This document shows, one piece after another, positions 24,502 to 37,000 of a DNA stretch of 64,000 bases. Every line of letters begins with the position of its first letter. Within the stretch, counting starts at the first letter, position 1. Made by a program: the position numbers and the translations under genes. This DNA is from Rhinopithecus roxellana (taxonomy: Eukaryota > Chordata > Mammalia > Primates > Cercopithecidae): NCBI RefSeq assembly GCF_007565055.1, contig NC_044567.1, positions 48,818,260 to 48,882,259 of the forward strand, given 5' to 3'. The notes under the pieces were generated by a model. It saw only the letters and a program-made list of their open reading frames with translations, made no database searches and had not been told where the DNA came from.

Positions 24502-27020
24502 AGACAGTCTTACTCTGTTGCCCAGGCTGGAAGGCTAGAGTACAGTGGCGCGATCTTGGCTTACTACAACCTCTGCTTTCCAGGCTCAAGCGATTCTCGT
24601 GCCTCAGCCACCCAAGTAGCTGGGATTACAGGCGCGCGCCACCACACCTGGCTAATTTTTGTATTTTTAGTAGAGATGGGGTTTCACCATGTTGGTCAGG
24701 CTGGTCTTGAACTCCTTGCCTTAAGTGATCCGCCCACCTTGGCCTCTCAAAGTACTTATATTACAGGCATGAGCCACCATGCCCAGCCCTAAAAATGTTT
24801 ACTTTCTAGATAGTTTATTCCTTTAAATGTTTATAACCTTAGCTTTTCATTTTCAAATCATTTTCTTAAAAGTCAAGATACATCTGAAAAATCTCAGGAT
24901 TATGATGTTCAATGCAAAGCAAAGCGTGACTTCCTAATGAGTGGTTTGCCAGATTTGTTGAAACGGCAAATTGCAAAGAAAGCTGCTGCATTGGATGTGT
25001 ACAATGCAGTGAGTACCAGTTTCCAGCGAGTCGTTCATGTACAGCAAAAGGATGATGGTAAGTTTGTTTTTTATTATTGAATATTTACTCTTCAACTGTT
25101 AGCAGTAACATTAAACTATGTAAGTTTCTTAAAGATGAGGCTGAGGTTTAATTATCATTCTTATGGTAACTTTAGTGGGAATTTTAAGGACAATTTCTCT
25201 CACTATCCATGGGGTTTGTTTCCAGGACCACCTTATGGATACCAGCACTCATGGATGCTCCAGTTTCTTGTATAAAATGGTATAGGCTAGGTGTGGTGTC
25301 TCATGCCTGTAATCCCAGAACTTTGAGAGGCCAATGCAGGAAAAGAGTTTGAGCCCAGGAGTTTGAGACCAGCCTGGGCAACACAGCAAGATCCTGTCTC
25401 TAAACTAACTAACTAAATTAATTAATTAAAATCTGCTAGGCATGATGGTGCATGTCTGTAGTCCCAGCTACTTGGGAGGCTGAGGTGGGAGGATCACTTG
25501 AGCCTAGGAGGTCAAGGCTACAGTGAGCCGTGATTATGCCACTGCATTCCAGCCTAGGTGACAGAGCGAGACCCTGTCTCAAAAAAAAAAAAAAAAGTTT
25601 AGCCTCTCTTCTGTACGTGGGAATTTCCCAGCTAGTCTTTTCAGTAATTTTTTCTACTTTTTCTTATTTCCCATCTCTGCCACTGGCCATTCAATTGATG
25701 AAGACTTTCTTGTTTTTTTTACTAGTATAGCTTTATGTAGCATTTTCAAATAGTATCTTCGACTGTAGGAATTAGTTATGCTTTTCTTGCCTCATTTTGA
25801 TAAACTCATTTTCACAGGAGTGCTGCTATAAAACTTAGCATATCTATTTGTAGATGAGCAGAGAGGCAAGCACAGAGGGAACCTCTCTCTCTTACAACCT
25901 TCAGAATTATTGAACGCTTACTATTGTCTGGAATTCTGCTGAGCAATTCATATACATATCTAGTTTAATCCTGATAACAACTCTTTAAGAGGTTGAGTAT
26001 TATAATTATCACCCTCACTCTGAATGTGAGGATGAAGAAACTTAAGATATAGGATCTCGCCAGTGCTCACAAGGTTAGTAAGTGGCAGAGGTTGGGTTTG
26101 AATCCAGGTCTAACTTAAAAGTTTAGCTTTAGACCAGGAGGCTAACTGCCTCCTAAATGGTTTTTCTTTCTTTTTTTTTTTTTTTTTTTTAGACAGAGTC
26201 TTGCTCTGTCGCCCAGGTTGGAGTGCAGTGATGAGATCTCAGCTCACTGCAACCTTGTCTCCTGGGTTCAAGCAATTCTCTTGCCTCAGCCTCCTGAGTA
26301 GCTGGGATTACAGGTGTGCACCACCATGCCTGGCTAATTTTTGTATTTTTAGTAGAGAAGGGGTTTCACCATGTTGGCAAGGCTGGTCTCGAACTCCTGA
26401 TCTCAAGTGATCCACCTGCCTTGGCTTCCCAAAGTGCTGGAATTACAGGCGTGAGCCACTGTGCCTGGCCCTCCTAAAAGTTTTAACCTGAGTATCAAGG
26501 TTGATTTGAAAAGAAAGGAAAGTTTGTTAGTATTTGTTTATTTTTAACAACTGAGAGGGAAATCTAGGTGATTTTTACTAATTCTATTTGTTGGAGGGTA
26601 GGATTTTGTTCCCTTTATAGTCAGTGGGTTTTTGGTACGTTTGTGTTAATTATGTAGTTGTCAAGTCTTTTCATGTTTACATATTTGACATTCAGTAAAT
26701 AGATAGTGTATAAATAAGGTTTATTAAGATATTTTTCTATTTTTCTTTAGGGTGTTGTTTGTGGCATTTGAAACCACCCTCTTGTCCTCTCTTAGCTAAA
26801 TTTAAAGAACTGAACACTAAAGTGATAGATCTCTCAAAATGTGTTATTGCTCTTGGTGAATTTTCAACATTGAATTCAAAGTTGAAAAGCAGTAACTCTG
26901 CTACCGTGGTAAGTACTAAATAAATAGCTCATCCATTGTAGAGTGTTTCCCTTACATCTTGCAGAGGAAAAAAATTTTTGGATATCTACTCTTATTGCCT
27001 CGAGTGTTGTCTTAGAGTTT

Positions 27021-27057
<37 letters not shown>

Positions 27058-30000
27058 AGACAGAGTCTTGCTCTGTCACCCAGACTGGAGTGCAGTGGCG
27101 CAATCTTGGCTCACTGCAACCTCTGCCTCCTGAGTTCAAGCAATTCTCCTGCCTCAGCCTCCTGAGTAGCTGGGACTATGGGCACACACCACCACGCCCA
27201 GCCAATTTTTGTATTTTTAGTAGAGATGAAGTTTCACCATTTTGGCTGGCCTGGTCTTAAACTCCTAACCTTGTGGATATGCCTGTCTCGGCCTTCCAAA
27301 GTGCTGGGATTACAGACCTAAGCCGCCGCACCCAACTGAGTTTAATTTTTTTTTTTTTTGAGATGGAGTTTCACTCTTGTTGCCTAGGCTGGAGTGCCAT
27401 GGTGCGATCTTGGCTCACCGCAATCTCCACCTCCCAGGTTCAAGCAATTCTCCTGCCTCAGCCTCCCTAGTAGCTGGGATTACAGGCATGCGCCACCAGG
27501 CCTGGCTAGTTTTTTGTATTTTTAGTGGAGATGGGGTTTCTCCATGTTGGTCAGGCTGGTCTTGAACTCCCTACCTCAGGTGATCCTCCTGCCTCAGCCC
27601 CCCAGTAGTTGGGATTACAGGCATGCGCCACCATGCCTGGCTAATTTTTGTATTTTTAGTAGACATGGGATTTCACCTTGTTGGCTAGGCTGGTCTTAAA
27701 CTCCTAACCTCAGATGATCCACCCACCTCGGCCTCCCAAAGTGCTGGGAGTATAGGCGTGAGCCACCGTGCCCGGCTTAAAGCTAGTCTGACGTTGATAC
27801 TGATTTATGATGGACAGAAAGTGGTTGGTAGTAGTGTAATTAACATGAATAGATGATGTTGGTCTGTTATTGTGCATTTTATTCTTTATTTCAGTTCGTG
27901 AGGACAAGGAAGGAATTTACTGAAGAAGTAAGAAATCTTTTGCTTGAGGAAATTAGGTGGTCAAACCCTGAATTTTCATTGAAAAAATATTTTCCCTTAC
28001 TCCTAAAAAAACGAATTGAGCACCAAGTACTTTCTTCTGAGTGTCATAGTAAACAAGGTTAGTGATAATTATTATCATTTATGTTGACATACCAGTTTTG
28101 AGTTTTTATATTATTTATTATTTTATTTTCATTTTTATTTCTGAGATGGAGTTTTGCTCTGTCACCCAGGCTAGAGTGCAATGGCACAAACCTGGCTCAT
28201 TGCAACCTCCGCCTCCTGGGTTCAAGTGATTCTCCTGCCTCAGCCTCCTGAGTAGCTGGGATTACAGGAGCCCACTAGGACGCCCTGCTGATTTTTGTAT
28301 TTTTAGTAGAGATGGGGTTTCACCATGTTGGCCAGACTGGTCTTGAACTCTTGATCTCAGGTGATCCACCCACCTCAGGCCCCTAAAATGCTGGGATTAC
28401 AGGCGTGAGCCACTGTGCTTGGCCTGTTTTTTTTTTTTTTTTTTTTTTTTTTTTGAGACAGAGTGTTGCTCTGTCACCCAGGCTGGAATGCAGTGGTGCA
28501 ACTTTGGCTCACTGCAATCTTTGCCTCCTGAGCTCAAGTGATTCCTGTGTCTCAGCCTCCCAAGTAGCTGGGACCACAGGCTTGCGCCTCTGCACCTAGC
28601 TTATTTTATTTTTAAATTTTTATTTATTTTTTTGAGACTGGGTTATGAGACTGGCTAGTTTCTGTATTTTTGGTAGAGACCAGGTCTTGCCATGTTGCCC
28701 AGGCTGGTCTTGAACTCCTGGGCTCAAGTGATCCTTCCGCCTTAGCTTCCCAAAGTGCCGGGATTACAGGCATGAGCCATAATGCCCAGCCTAACATGTC
28801 AGTTTTGAAAACACTAAGACTTAACCATTGACACTTGGAAGTGTTCACTGCAGACAACATTGCTTACAGTTGGCAGGGAGAGTTGTTCAGCTAAAGTAAG
28901 AGTATCTTGTACAATGCAGTGTGCAACGTTAATCCCTGCCAGTTTCCAAAAATGCCAACCCAAAGATAGCTTTAATTATGTTAAAATATTATTCATTTAA
29001 GGAATGCCTTAGATAATTTTAGCTTATATAGCTTGTATAAAAGACAGTCTAAGTATTAAAATCTCTAGCTTGCTTTCAGTATATTTGATTCTTGCCTTTT
29101 TATGTTATTTTATTTTATTTATTTTTTGAGACAGAGTCTTCCTCTGTCACCCAGGCTGAAGTGTAGTGGCACAATCTCAGCTCATTGCAACCTCTGCCTC
29201 CTGGGTTTGAGTGATTCTGGTGTCTCAGCCTGCCTAGTAGCTAGGATTACAGGTGCCTGCCACCATGCCTAATTTTTGTATTTTTCAGTAGAGATGGGGT
29301 TTCACGATGTCAGTCAGGCTGGTCTCGAATTCCTGACCTCAAGTGATTCACTCGCCTTAGCCTCCCAAAGTGCTGGGATTACAGACGTGAGCCACCATGC
29401 CTGGCTTATTTATTTGTTTGTTTATTTATTTATTTTTAGTTTTATTTTTTGAGACGGAGTCTTGCTCTGTCACCCAGGCTGGAGTGCAGTGGTGTGATCT
29501 CAGCTCACTGCAGCCTCAGCCTTCTAGGTTCCACCGATTCTCCTGCCTCAGCCTCCTAGGTAGCTGGGATTACAGGTGCATGCCACCATGCCTGGCTAAT
29601 TTTTGTATTTTTAGTAGAGATGGGGTTTCACCATGTTGGCCAGGCTGGTCTTGAACTCCTGACCTCAGGTGATCCACCCGCCTTGGCCTCCCAAAGTGCT
29701 GGGATTACAGGTGTGAGCCACCATGCCCAGCCTATTTATTTATTTTTTAAGAGACAGGGTCTCACTTTGTCACCCAGGCTAGAGTACAGTAGTGTGATCA
29801 TGGCTCCCTGCAGCCTCAATCTCCTCGGTTCATGTGATCCTCCCACCACAGCCTCCCAAGTAGCTGGGACTACAGGTGCACGCCACCACCCCTGGCTGAT
29901 TTTTCTATCTTTAGTAAAGCTGGGGTTTCCCCATGTTACCCAGGCTGGTCTCAAACGTGTAGACTCAAGCAGTCCGCCCACCTCAACCTCCCAAAGTTCT

Positions 30001-33000
30001 GGGATTAGAGGCCTGAGCCACTGCACCTAGCTTGCCTTTTCATTTTAAAGTTACAAGACTATTGGATACTTGGAAGTGATATTAATATTACTGGTTTTTG
30101 TTGATTAGTAAGAAGTACATGCATTTCTTCAGTTCCCAAAGTAGAACTAGAGGCTGATGTCAGTCATAAAGAAACCAAAAGGAAACGCGTGGAAGCAGAA
30201 AATTCTAAGTCAAAAAGAAAGAAACCAAATGAATATTCAAAAAATCTGGAGAAGACCAATAGGAGGTCAGAAGAACTTGGCAAAATAAACAACTCTTCTG
30301 GGATAAAGCTAGATACTTCCAAAGGTATATTTTCTAAAACATCCCAAAAGAAACAGATTGCTTTGAGTACATGTACAGTGGAAACCAAAGCAGTAGAAGA
30401 TTTTTATATTCTTTTGTAAAAATTTTAATTCAGTTGTATTTTAATTTTAGATTTTCTTTTTCTTTTCTTTTTTTTTTTTTTTTGAGGCACAGTTTCACTC
30501 TTGTCGCCCAGGCTGGAGTGTAATGGCACGATCTTGGCTCACTGAAACCTCCCTCCACTTCCTGTGTTCAGGCGATTCTCTTGCTTTAGCCTCCTAAGTA
30601 GCTGGGATTACAAGCGCTCACCTCTACACCCAGATAATTTTTTGTTTGTTTGTTTGTTTGAGATGGAGTCTTGCACAATTGTCCGGGCTGGAGCCCGCCA
30701 CCACGCCAGCTATTTTTTTGTATTTTTAGTAGAGACGGGATTGGCCAGGCTGGTCTCGAACTCCCAACCTCATGATTCACCCACCTCAGCCTCCCAAAGT
30801 GCTGGGATTACAGGTGTGAGTCACCGCACCTGGCCACGCCCAGGTAATTTTTATATTTTTAGTAGAGACAGGATTGTACCATGTTGACCAGGCTGTTCTC
30901 AAAACTCCTGACCTCAGGTGATCCACCCACCTTGGCCTCCCAAAGTGCAGATTTTGATATTCTAATAATTAGATGATAACAGTCTGCACCAGAAATATTA
31001 ATATCTTCCATTCCTGGTAAATTCGAGTTTTTCCTTCTAGAACGCTTTTGTTTTTTAACTTTTCGTTCTTTCCTTCTCTGTCTCTCTCTCTTTTTTTTCT
31101 TATTGCAACTTTCAAACAATAAATATGTCTTCAAAATAAATAGAACCTCATGGATTATGGGCTTACAAATGGCCATATTAACAGATAAGTGTTCAGTCTT
31201 TGATTTTTCTGTGCTTCTATAAATATATGTGCTTTTTTTTTTTATTTTTTGAGACAGCATCTCTCTCTGTCACTTGCCTGATCTCAGCTCACTACAACCT
31301 CTGCCTCTCGGGTTCAAGCGATTCTCCTGCCTCAGCCTCCTGAGTAGCTGGGATGAGAGGTGTGCGCCACCACGCCTGGCTGATTTTTGTATTTTCAATA
31401 GAGACAGGGTTTCACTGTGTTGCCCGGGCAGGTCTCAAACTCCTGACCTCAATTGATCTGCCCGCTTTGGCCTCCCCAAAATGCTGGAAATACAGGCATG
31501 AGCCACTGCACACGGCCAATATATGTGCTTTAAAAAAAATCTGGTATTGTGCTCGCTTCAGCAGCACGTATACTAAAATTGGAATGATACAGAGAAAATT
31601 AGCATGGCCCCTTGTGCAAAGATGACAATTTTTTTTTTTTTTTTTTTTGTATTTTTAGTAGAGATGGGGTTTCACCATGTTGGCCAGGCTGCTCTCAAGC
31701 TCCTGACCTCAAGTGAAGGGATGACAATTTTAAAACTAAAATGTTAAAAAGTAACACAGTGGCCGGGTGCAATGGCTCATACCTGTAATCCCAGCACTTT
31801 GGGAGGCTGAGGTGGGCGGATCACCTGAGGTCAGGAGTTCGAGACCAGCCTGGCCAACATGGCAAAACCCTGTTTCTACTAAACATACAAAAATTAACCA
31901 GGTGTGGTGGCGCGTGCCACCCCAGCTACTTGGGAGGCTGAGGCAGGAGAATCGCTTGAACCCAGGAGGCGGAGGCTGCAGTGAGCCAAGATCTCACCAC
32001 TGCACTGCAGCCTGGGTGACAGAGCAAGACTCCGTCTAGGGGAAAAAAAAAAAGGTAACAAAGTAAGAAAGAAAAATCTGGTATTATCCCATAGATATTA
32101 TTTTACACGTGTGTACATGTAAAATATTTTATATGTGTGTGCATGTTTCACATCTCTCTGACATGTTCCCATTTATTTTATTTTATTTATTTACTATTTT
32201 TGAGACAGAGTTTTGCTCTTTTTGCCCAGGCTGCAGTGCCATGGCGTGATCTTGGCTCATTGCAACCTCTGCCTCCTGGATTTAAGCGATTCTCCTGCCT
32301 CAGCCTCCCGAGTAGCTGGGATTACAGGCATGTTCCACCATGCCTGGCTAATTCTGTATTTTTATTAGAGACCAGGTTTCTCCATGTTGGTCAGGCTGGT
32401 TTTGAACTCCTGACCTCAGGTTATCCGCCCGCCTCGGCCTCCCAAAGTACTGGGATTACAGGCGTGAGCCACCATGCCCAGCCCCATTCAGCTTATATAG
32501 CTTTTCCGAAGTATGCTATTGATTTAATTCATTTATATAGCTTTATACAGGATGAGTATCCCTAATGCAAAAATCTGAAATTTGAAATGCTCCAAAATCC
32601 AAAACGTTTTGAGTGCTGACATGGTGCCATAAGTGGAAAATTCCATACCTGGGCCTGGGCACCATGGCTTATCCCTATAATCCCAGCGCTTTGAGAGGCC
32701 GAGGTGGGAGCATTGCTTGAGCCCAGGAATTTGAGGCCAGGGTGGGCAACACAGGGAGACCACACCTTTACAAAAAAAAAAAAAAAAAAAAAAAAAAATT
32801 GGCTAGGCATGGTGGCACATGCCTGTAGTCTCAGCTCCATGGGAGGCTGATGTGAGAGGATCACTTGAGGTTAAGGCCACAGTGAGCCATGATTCACCAC
32901 TACTCCAGGCTGGGTGACAGAGCAAGACCCTGTTTCAAGAAAAAAGAAAATTCCACACCTAACCTCTTCTGGACAGGTCACAGTCAAAATGGAGACAAAA

Positions 33001-33974
33001 CTTTTCTTCTTGCACAAAATTATTTAAAATATTGTATAAAATTACTTTCAGGCTGTGTGTACAGGTGTATATGAAACATAAATGAATTCCATGTTTAGAC
33101 TTCGGCCTCATCCTAGGGATATCTCATTAAATTCAGTTGGAAAATTTCTGGTCCCAAGCATTTCAGATAAGGGATACTCAACCTATAGCATGTCTTAGTA
33201 TTTGATATGGCAAGTCTCCTATCATTATTTTTAAAATAATTTTTATGTATTTGCTTTATTCGATGGACTATAGTTTACCTTACCCCATAAATCTTGTTGA
33301 GATTTTAATTTTACAATTATCTATAGCTTAATGAAGAGAAGTGGCATCTTTACAGTAGTCTTCTCAACTGTGAATGTGGCATCTTTCTCCATTTTCCCAG
33401 GTTGACTTTATAGGATGTTTTAATGTTTCTTTTCAGGGTAAAAGAGGGTCCAATAAGACTATGCCACTATTGTTCTTTAGATTATTGTTTTGTTCTTTCT
33501 TTCTTTCTTTATTTTTTTGAGATGGATTCACTCTGTTGCCCAGGCTGGACTGTGCTAGCATGATCTGGACTCACTGCAGCCTCCACCTCCCGAGTTCAAG
33601 CGATTCTTCTGCCTCAGCCTCCCAAGTAGCTGGGATTACAGGCGCCCACCACCATGCTTGGCTACTTGATGTATTTTTTTTTTTTTTTTTTTTTTGAGAC
33701 AGAATCTCGCTCTGTCGCCCAGGCTGGAATGCAGTGGCATGATCTCGGCTCACTGCAAGCTCCGCCTCCCGGGTTCACGCCATCCTTCTGCCTCAGTCTT
33801 CCAAGTAGCTGGGACTACAGGCGCACGCCGCCACGCCTGGCTAATTTTTTGTATTTTTAGTAGAGATGGGGTTTCACCGTGTTAGCCAGGATGGTCTCGA
33901 TCTCCTGACCTTGTGATCCATCTGCCTCAGCCTCCCAAAGTGCTGGGATGACAGCTGTGAGCCACTGCACCCGG

Positions 33975-34006
<32 letters not shown>

Positions 34007-37000
34007 AGACGAAGTCTCGCTCTGTCGCCCAGGTTGGGGTGCAGTGGCACGATCTCGGCTCACTGCAACCTCCACCTCCCAGGTTCAAGCTATTCTCCTG
34101 CCTCACCCTCTTTAGTAGCTGTGACTACAGGCATGCGCCACCATGCCTGGCTAATTTTTATATTTTTAGTAGAGACGGGGTTTCACCATGTTGGCCAGGC
34201 TAGTCTCGAACTCCTGACCTCAAGTGATCTGCCCACCTTGGCCTCCCAAAGTGCTGGGATTATAGGCATGAGCCACTGCACCCAGCCTGATTATTGGTTT
34301 TATGTCACAGATTATTTCTCATCGTTCATGTTTCTTTAGTGGTTATTAAAAATTTAAATATTGCTGGTTGTGGTGGCTCACATCTGTAGTCCCACCTACT
34401 CAGGAGGCTAGGGTGGGAGCTTGAGGTCCAAAGTTCAGGAATGCAGGGAGCTGTGTTCGTACTTGTGAATAGCCACTGCAGTCCAGCCTGGGCAGCATAG
34501 CAAGACCTCATCTCTTAAAAAAAGAAAGAAACTATTTTTAATTTTCGACCTGCACATGTGCAGGTTTGTTACATGGATAAATTCCATGATGCTGAGATTT
34601 GGACTTCAATTGAACCTGTCACCCAAATAGTGAACATAGTGCCCAATAGATAGTTTTTCAGCCCTTGTCCTCACTTCTTCCCTCCTCCCTTTTGTAGTCC
34701 CCAGTGTCTTTTTGTTGTTAAGAGACAGGGTAACACTATGTTGCCTAGGCCAATCCCGATCTCCTGGGTTCAAGTGGTCTACCTGCCTTGGCCTCCCAAG
34801 GTGCTGGGATTATAGGTGTGAGCCACCACAGGTGGCCTCCATTGTCTTTTGTTCCCATCTTTGTGTCCATGTGTACCCAGTGTTTAGGTTCTGCTTATAA
34901 ACGAGAACATGCAGTATTTGGTTTTCTGTTTCTGCATTTATTCACTTAGGATAATGGCCTCCAGCTGCAACCAGGTTGCTGCAAAGGATATGAGTTATTT
35001 TTTATGGCTGCATACTATCCCATGGTGTATATATGTCCTACAAATTCTTTATCCAATTCACCATTTTTGGGTACTTAGGTTGATTCCATGATTTTGCTTT
35101 TTTTTTTTTTTTTTTTTTTGAGATGGAGTCTTGCTCTGTTGCCCAGACTGGAGTGCAGTGGCTGGATCTCAGCTCACTGCAAGCTCCGCCTCCTGGGTTT
35201 ACGCCATTCTCCTGCCTCAGCCTCCTGAGTAGCTGGGACTACAGGCGCCCACCACCTCGCCCAGCTAGTTTTTTTAATATTTTTTAGTAGAGATGGTGTT
35301 TCACCGTGTTAGCTAGGATGGTCTTGATCTCCTGACCTCATGATCCGCCCGTCTCGGCCTCCCAAAGTGCTGGGATTACAGGCTTGAGCCACCGCGCCCG
35401 GCCTTTTTTTTGTTGAGATGGACTCTCACTCTGTTGCTCAGGTGCTCAGGCTGGAGTGCAGTGGCGCAATCCTGGCTCACTGCAATCTCCGTCTCCCAGG
35501 TTCAGTGTCTTTGCTATTCTAAATAGTGCTGATAAACACGTGAGTACATGTGTCTTTTTGGTAGAACAGTTTATTTTCCTTTGGGTGTATACCCAGTAAT
35601 GGGATTGCTGGGCCAGATGGTAACCCTAAAAGAAAAAAAAAACCCAACAATGTTTAAGTGTGCACTTTAATATTTTAATAAGATTATGGTGGTTATTGTG
35701 TTTTAGGGGGAAGGGTTTGGTGTGAAGAATTTTAAATGTAATGTTTTAAAATTACCTCTGGCATTTTGTAAATATAAATATTTCTGCAAATACCTACTGT
35801 GACATTGTAATAATAATGTAAATGACTAATAATTCATATATGTTTATGTCAAAGAATGAATACCTTAATTTTTTTTTTTTTTTTTTTTTTTTCTTTAGAT
35901 TCTGGAACTGAAGACATGCTTTGGACAGAAAAGTATCAACCTCAGACTGCCAGTGAACTTATAGGAAATGAGTTAGCTATAAAAAAGTTACATAGGTTGG
36001 TAAAATGTGTAAAGGAATTGAGAAATAGTTTACAATCTTAGTTTTACTATTTTTGTTTCAAAATTGTAGTTATAAAGTAATATATCTCATGATGAAATCT
36101 TCAAAAAATTGTAGAAGTTTAAGTGACAAGTAGCCCTCTTTTCTTATATTTCTACTTCTCAGAGATAATCATTGAAAATGTTTCGTAAAAGCTTCCAGAA
36201 AAATATTTTATGCATATGTTAGTTCCTTCCTTTCTAACAAATGGGATCACAGTACTACTAATTCAAGTCCCCAGTCCTTCATCTTCAATTCTCACATCCA
36301 AAAAATTCTGAATAATGAAAGTTTATTGAATTGATTACATGAAATTTGTTGTACCTTTACACTTAGTAGAATTTACAAAATTTTTGTGGTTTTTTTTTTT
36401 TGAGACAGAGTCTCACTCGGTCGCTCAGGCTGGAGTGTAATGGCACGATCTTGGCTCACTACAGCTGCTGCCTCCCAAGTTCAATAGATTCTCCTGCCTC
36501 AGCCTCCTGAGTAGCTGGGACTATAGGGGTGCACCACCATGCCAGGGTAATTTTTGTATTTTTGGTAGAGACAGTTTCGCCATGTTGATCAGGCTGGTCT
36601 CGAACTCCTGACCTCAGGTGATCCACCCACCTTGGCCTCCCAAAGTGCTGTGCTGGGATTACAGGTGTCAGCCACTGTGCCCGGCCAGAATTCACATATT
36701 TTTTAATAAAAATATTAAGTGATGGCCCAGCACCGTGACTCACACCTATAATCCCGGCACTTTGGGAGGCCAAGGCGGGTGGATCACTTGAGGCTAGGAG
36801 TTTGAGACCAGCCTGGCCAACATGGTGAAACCCCATCTCTGCTAAAAATACAAAAATTAGCTGGGTGTGGTGATGCATGCCTGTAATCCTAGCTACTGGA
36901 GAGGCTGAGGCATGAGAATTGCTTGAACCCGGGAGGCGAAGATTGCAGTGAGCCAAGATTGTGTCCGTGTGCTGCAGCCTAGGCGACAGAGTAAGACTCT

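Larger units (their letters stand above)
34537..35630 (-). mobile_element. L1 3' region, split by Alus
   Basis: Pieces 34537-34711, 34837-35097 and 35505-35630. GTGCAGGTTTGTTACATGGA, TAATGGCCTCCAGCTGCAAC and GTATACCCAGTAATGGGATT are reversed L1 ORF2 3' end landmarks. Not intact. Confidence 0.9.

Noticed and set aside
31549..31628. Functional U6 snRNA gene
   Set aside because: Truncated, mutated, flanked by retroposition repeats, no snRNA promoter elements seen.
34537..35630. Intact LINE-1
   Set aside because: Only a 3' part, interrupted by Alus, with stops throughout.
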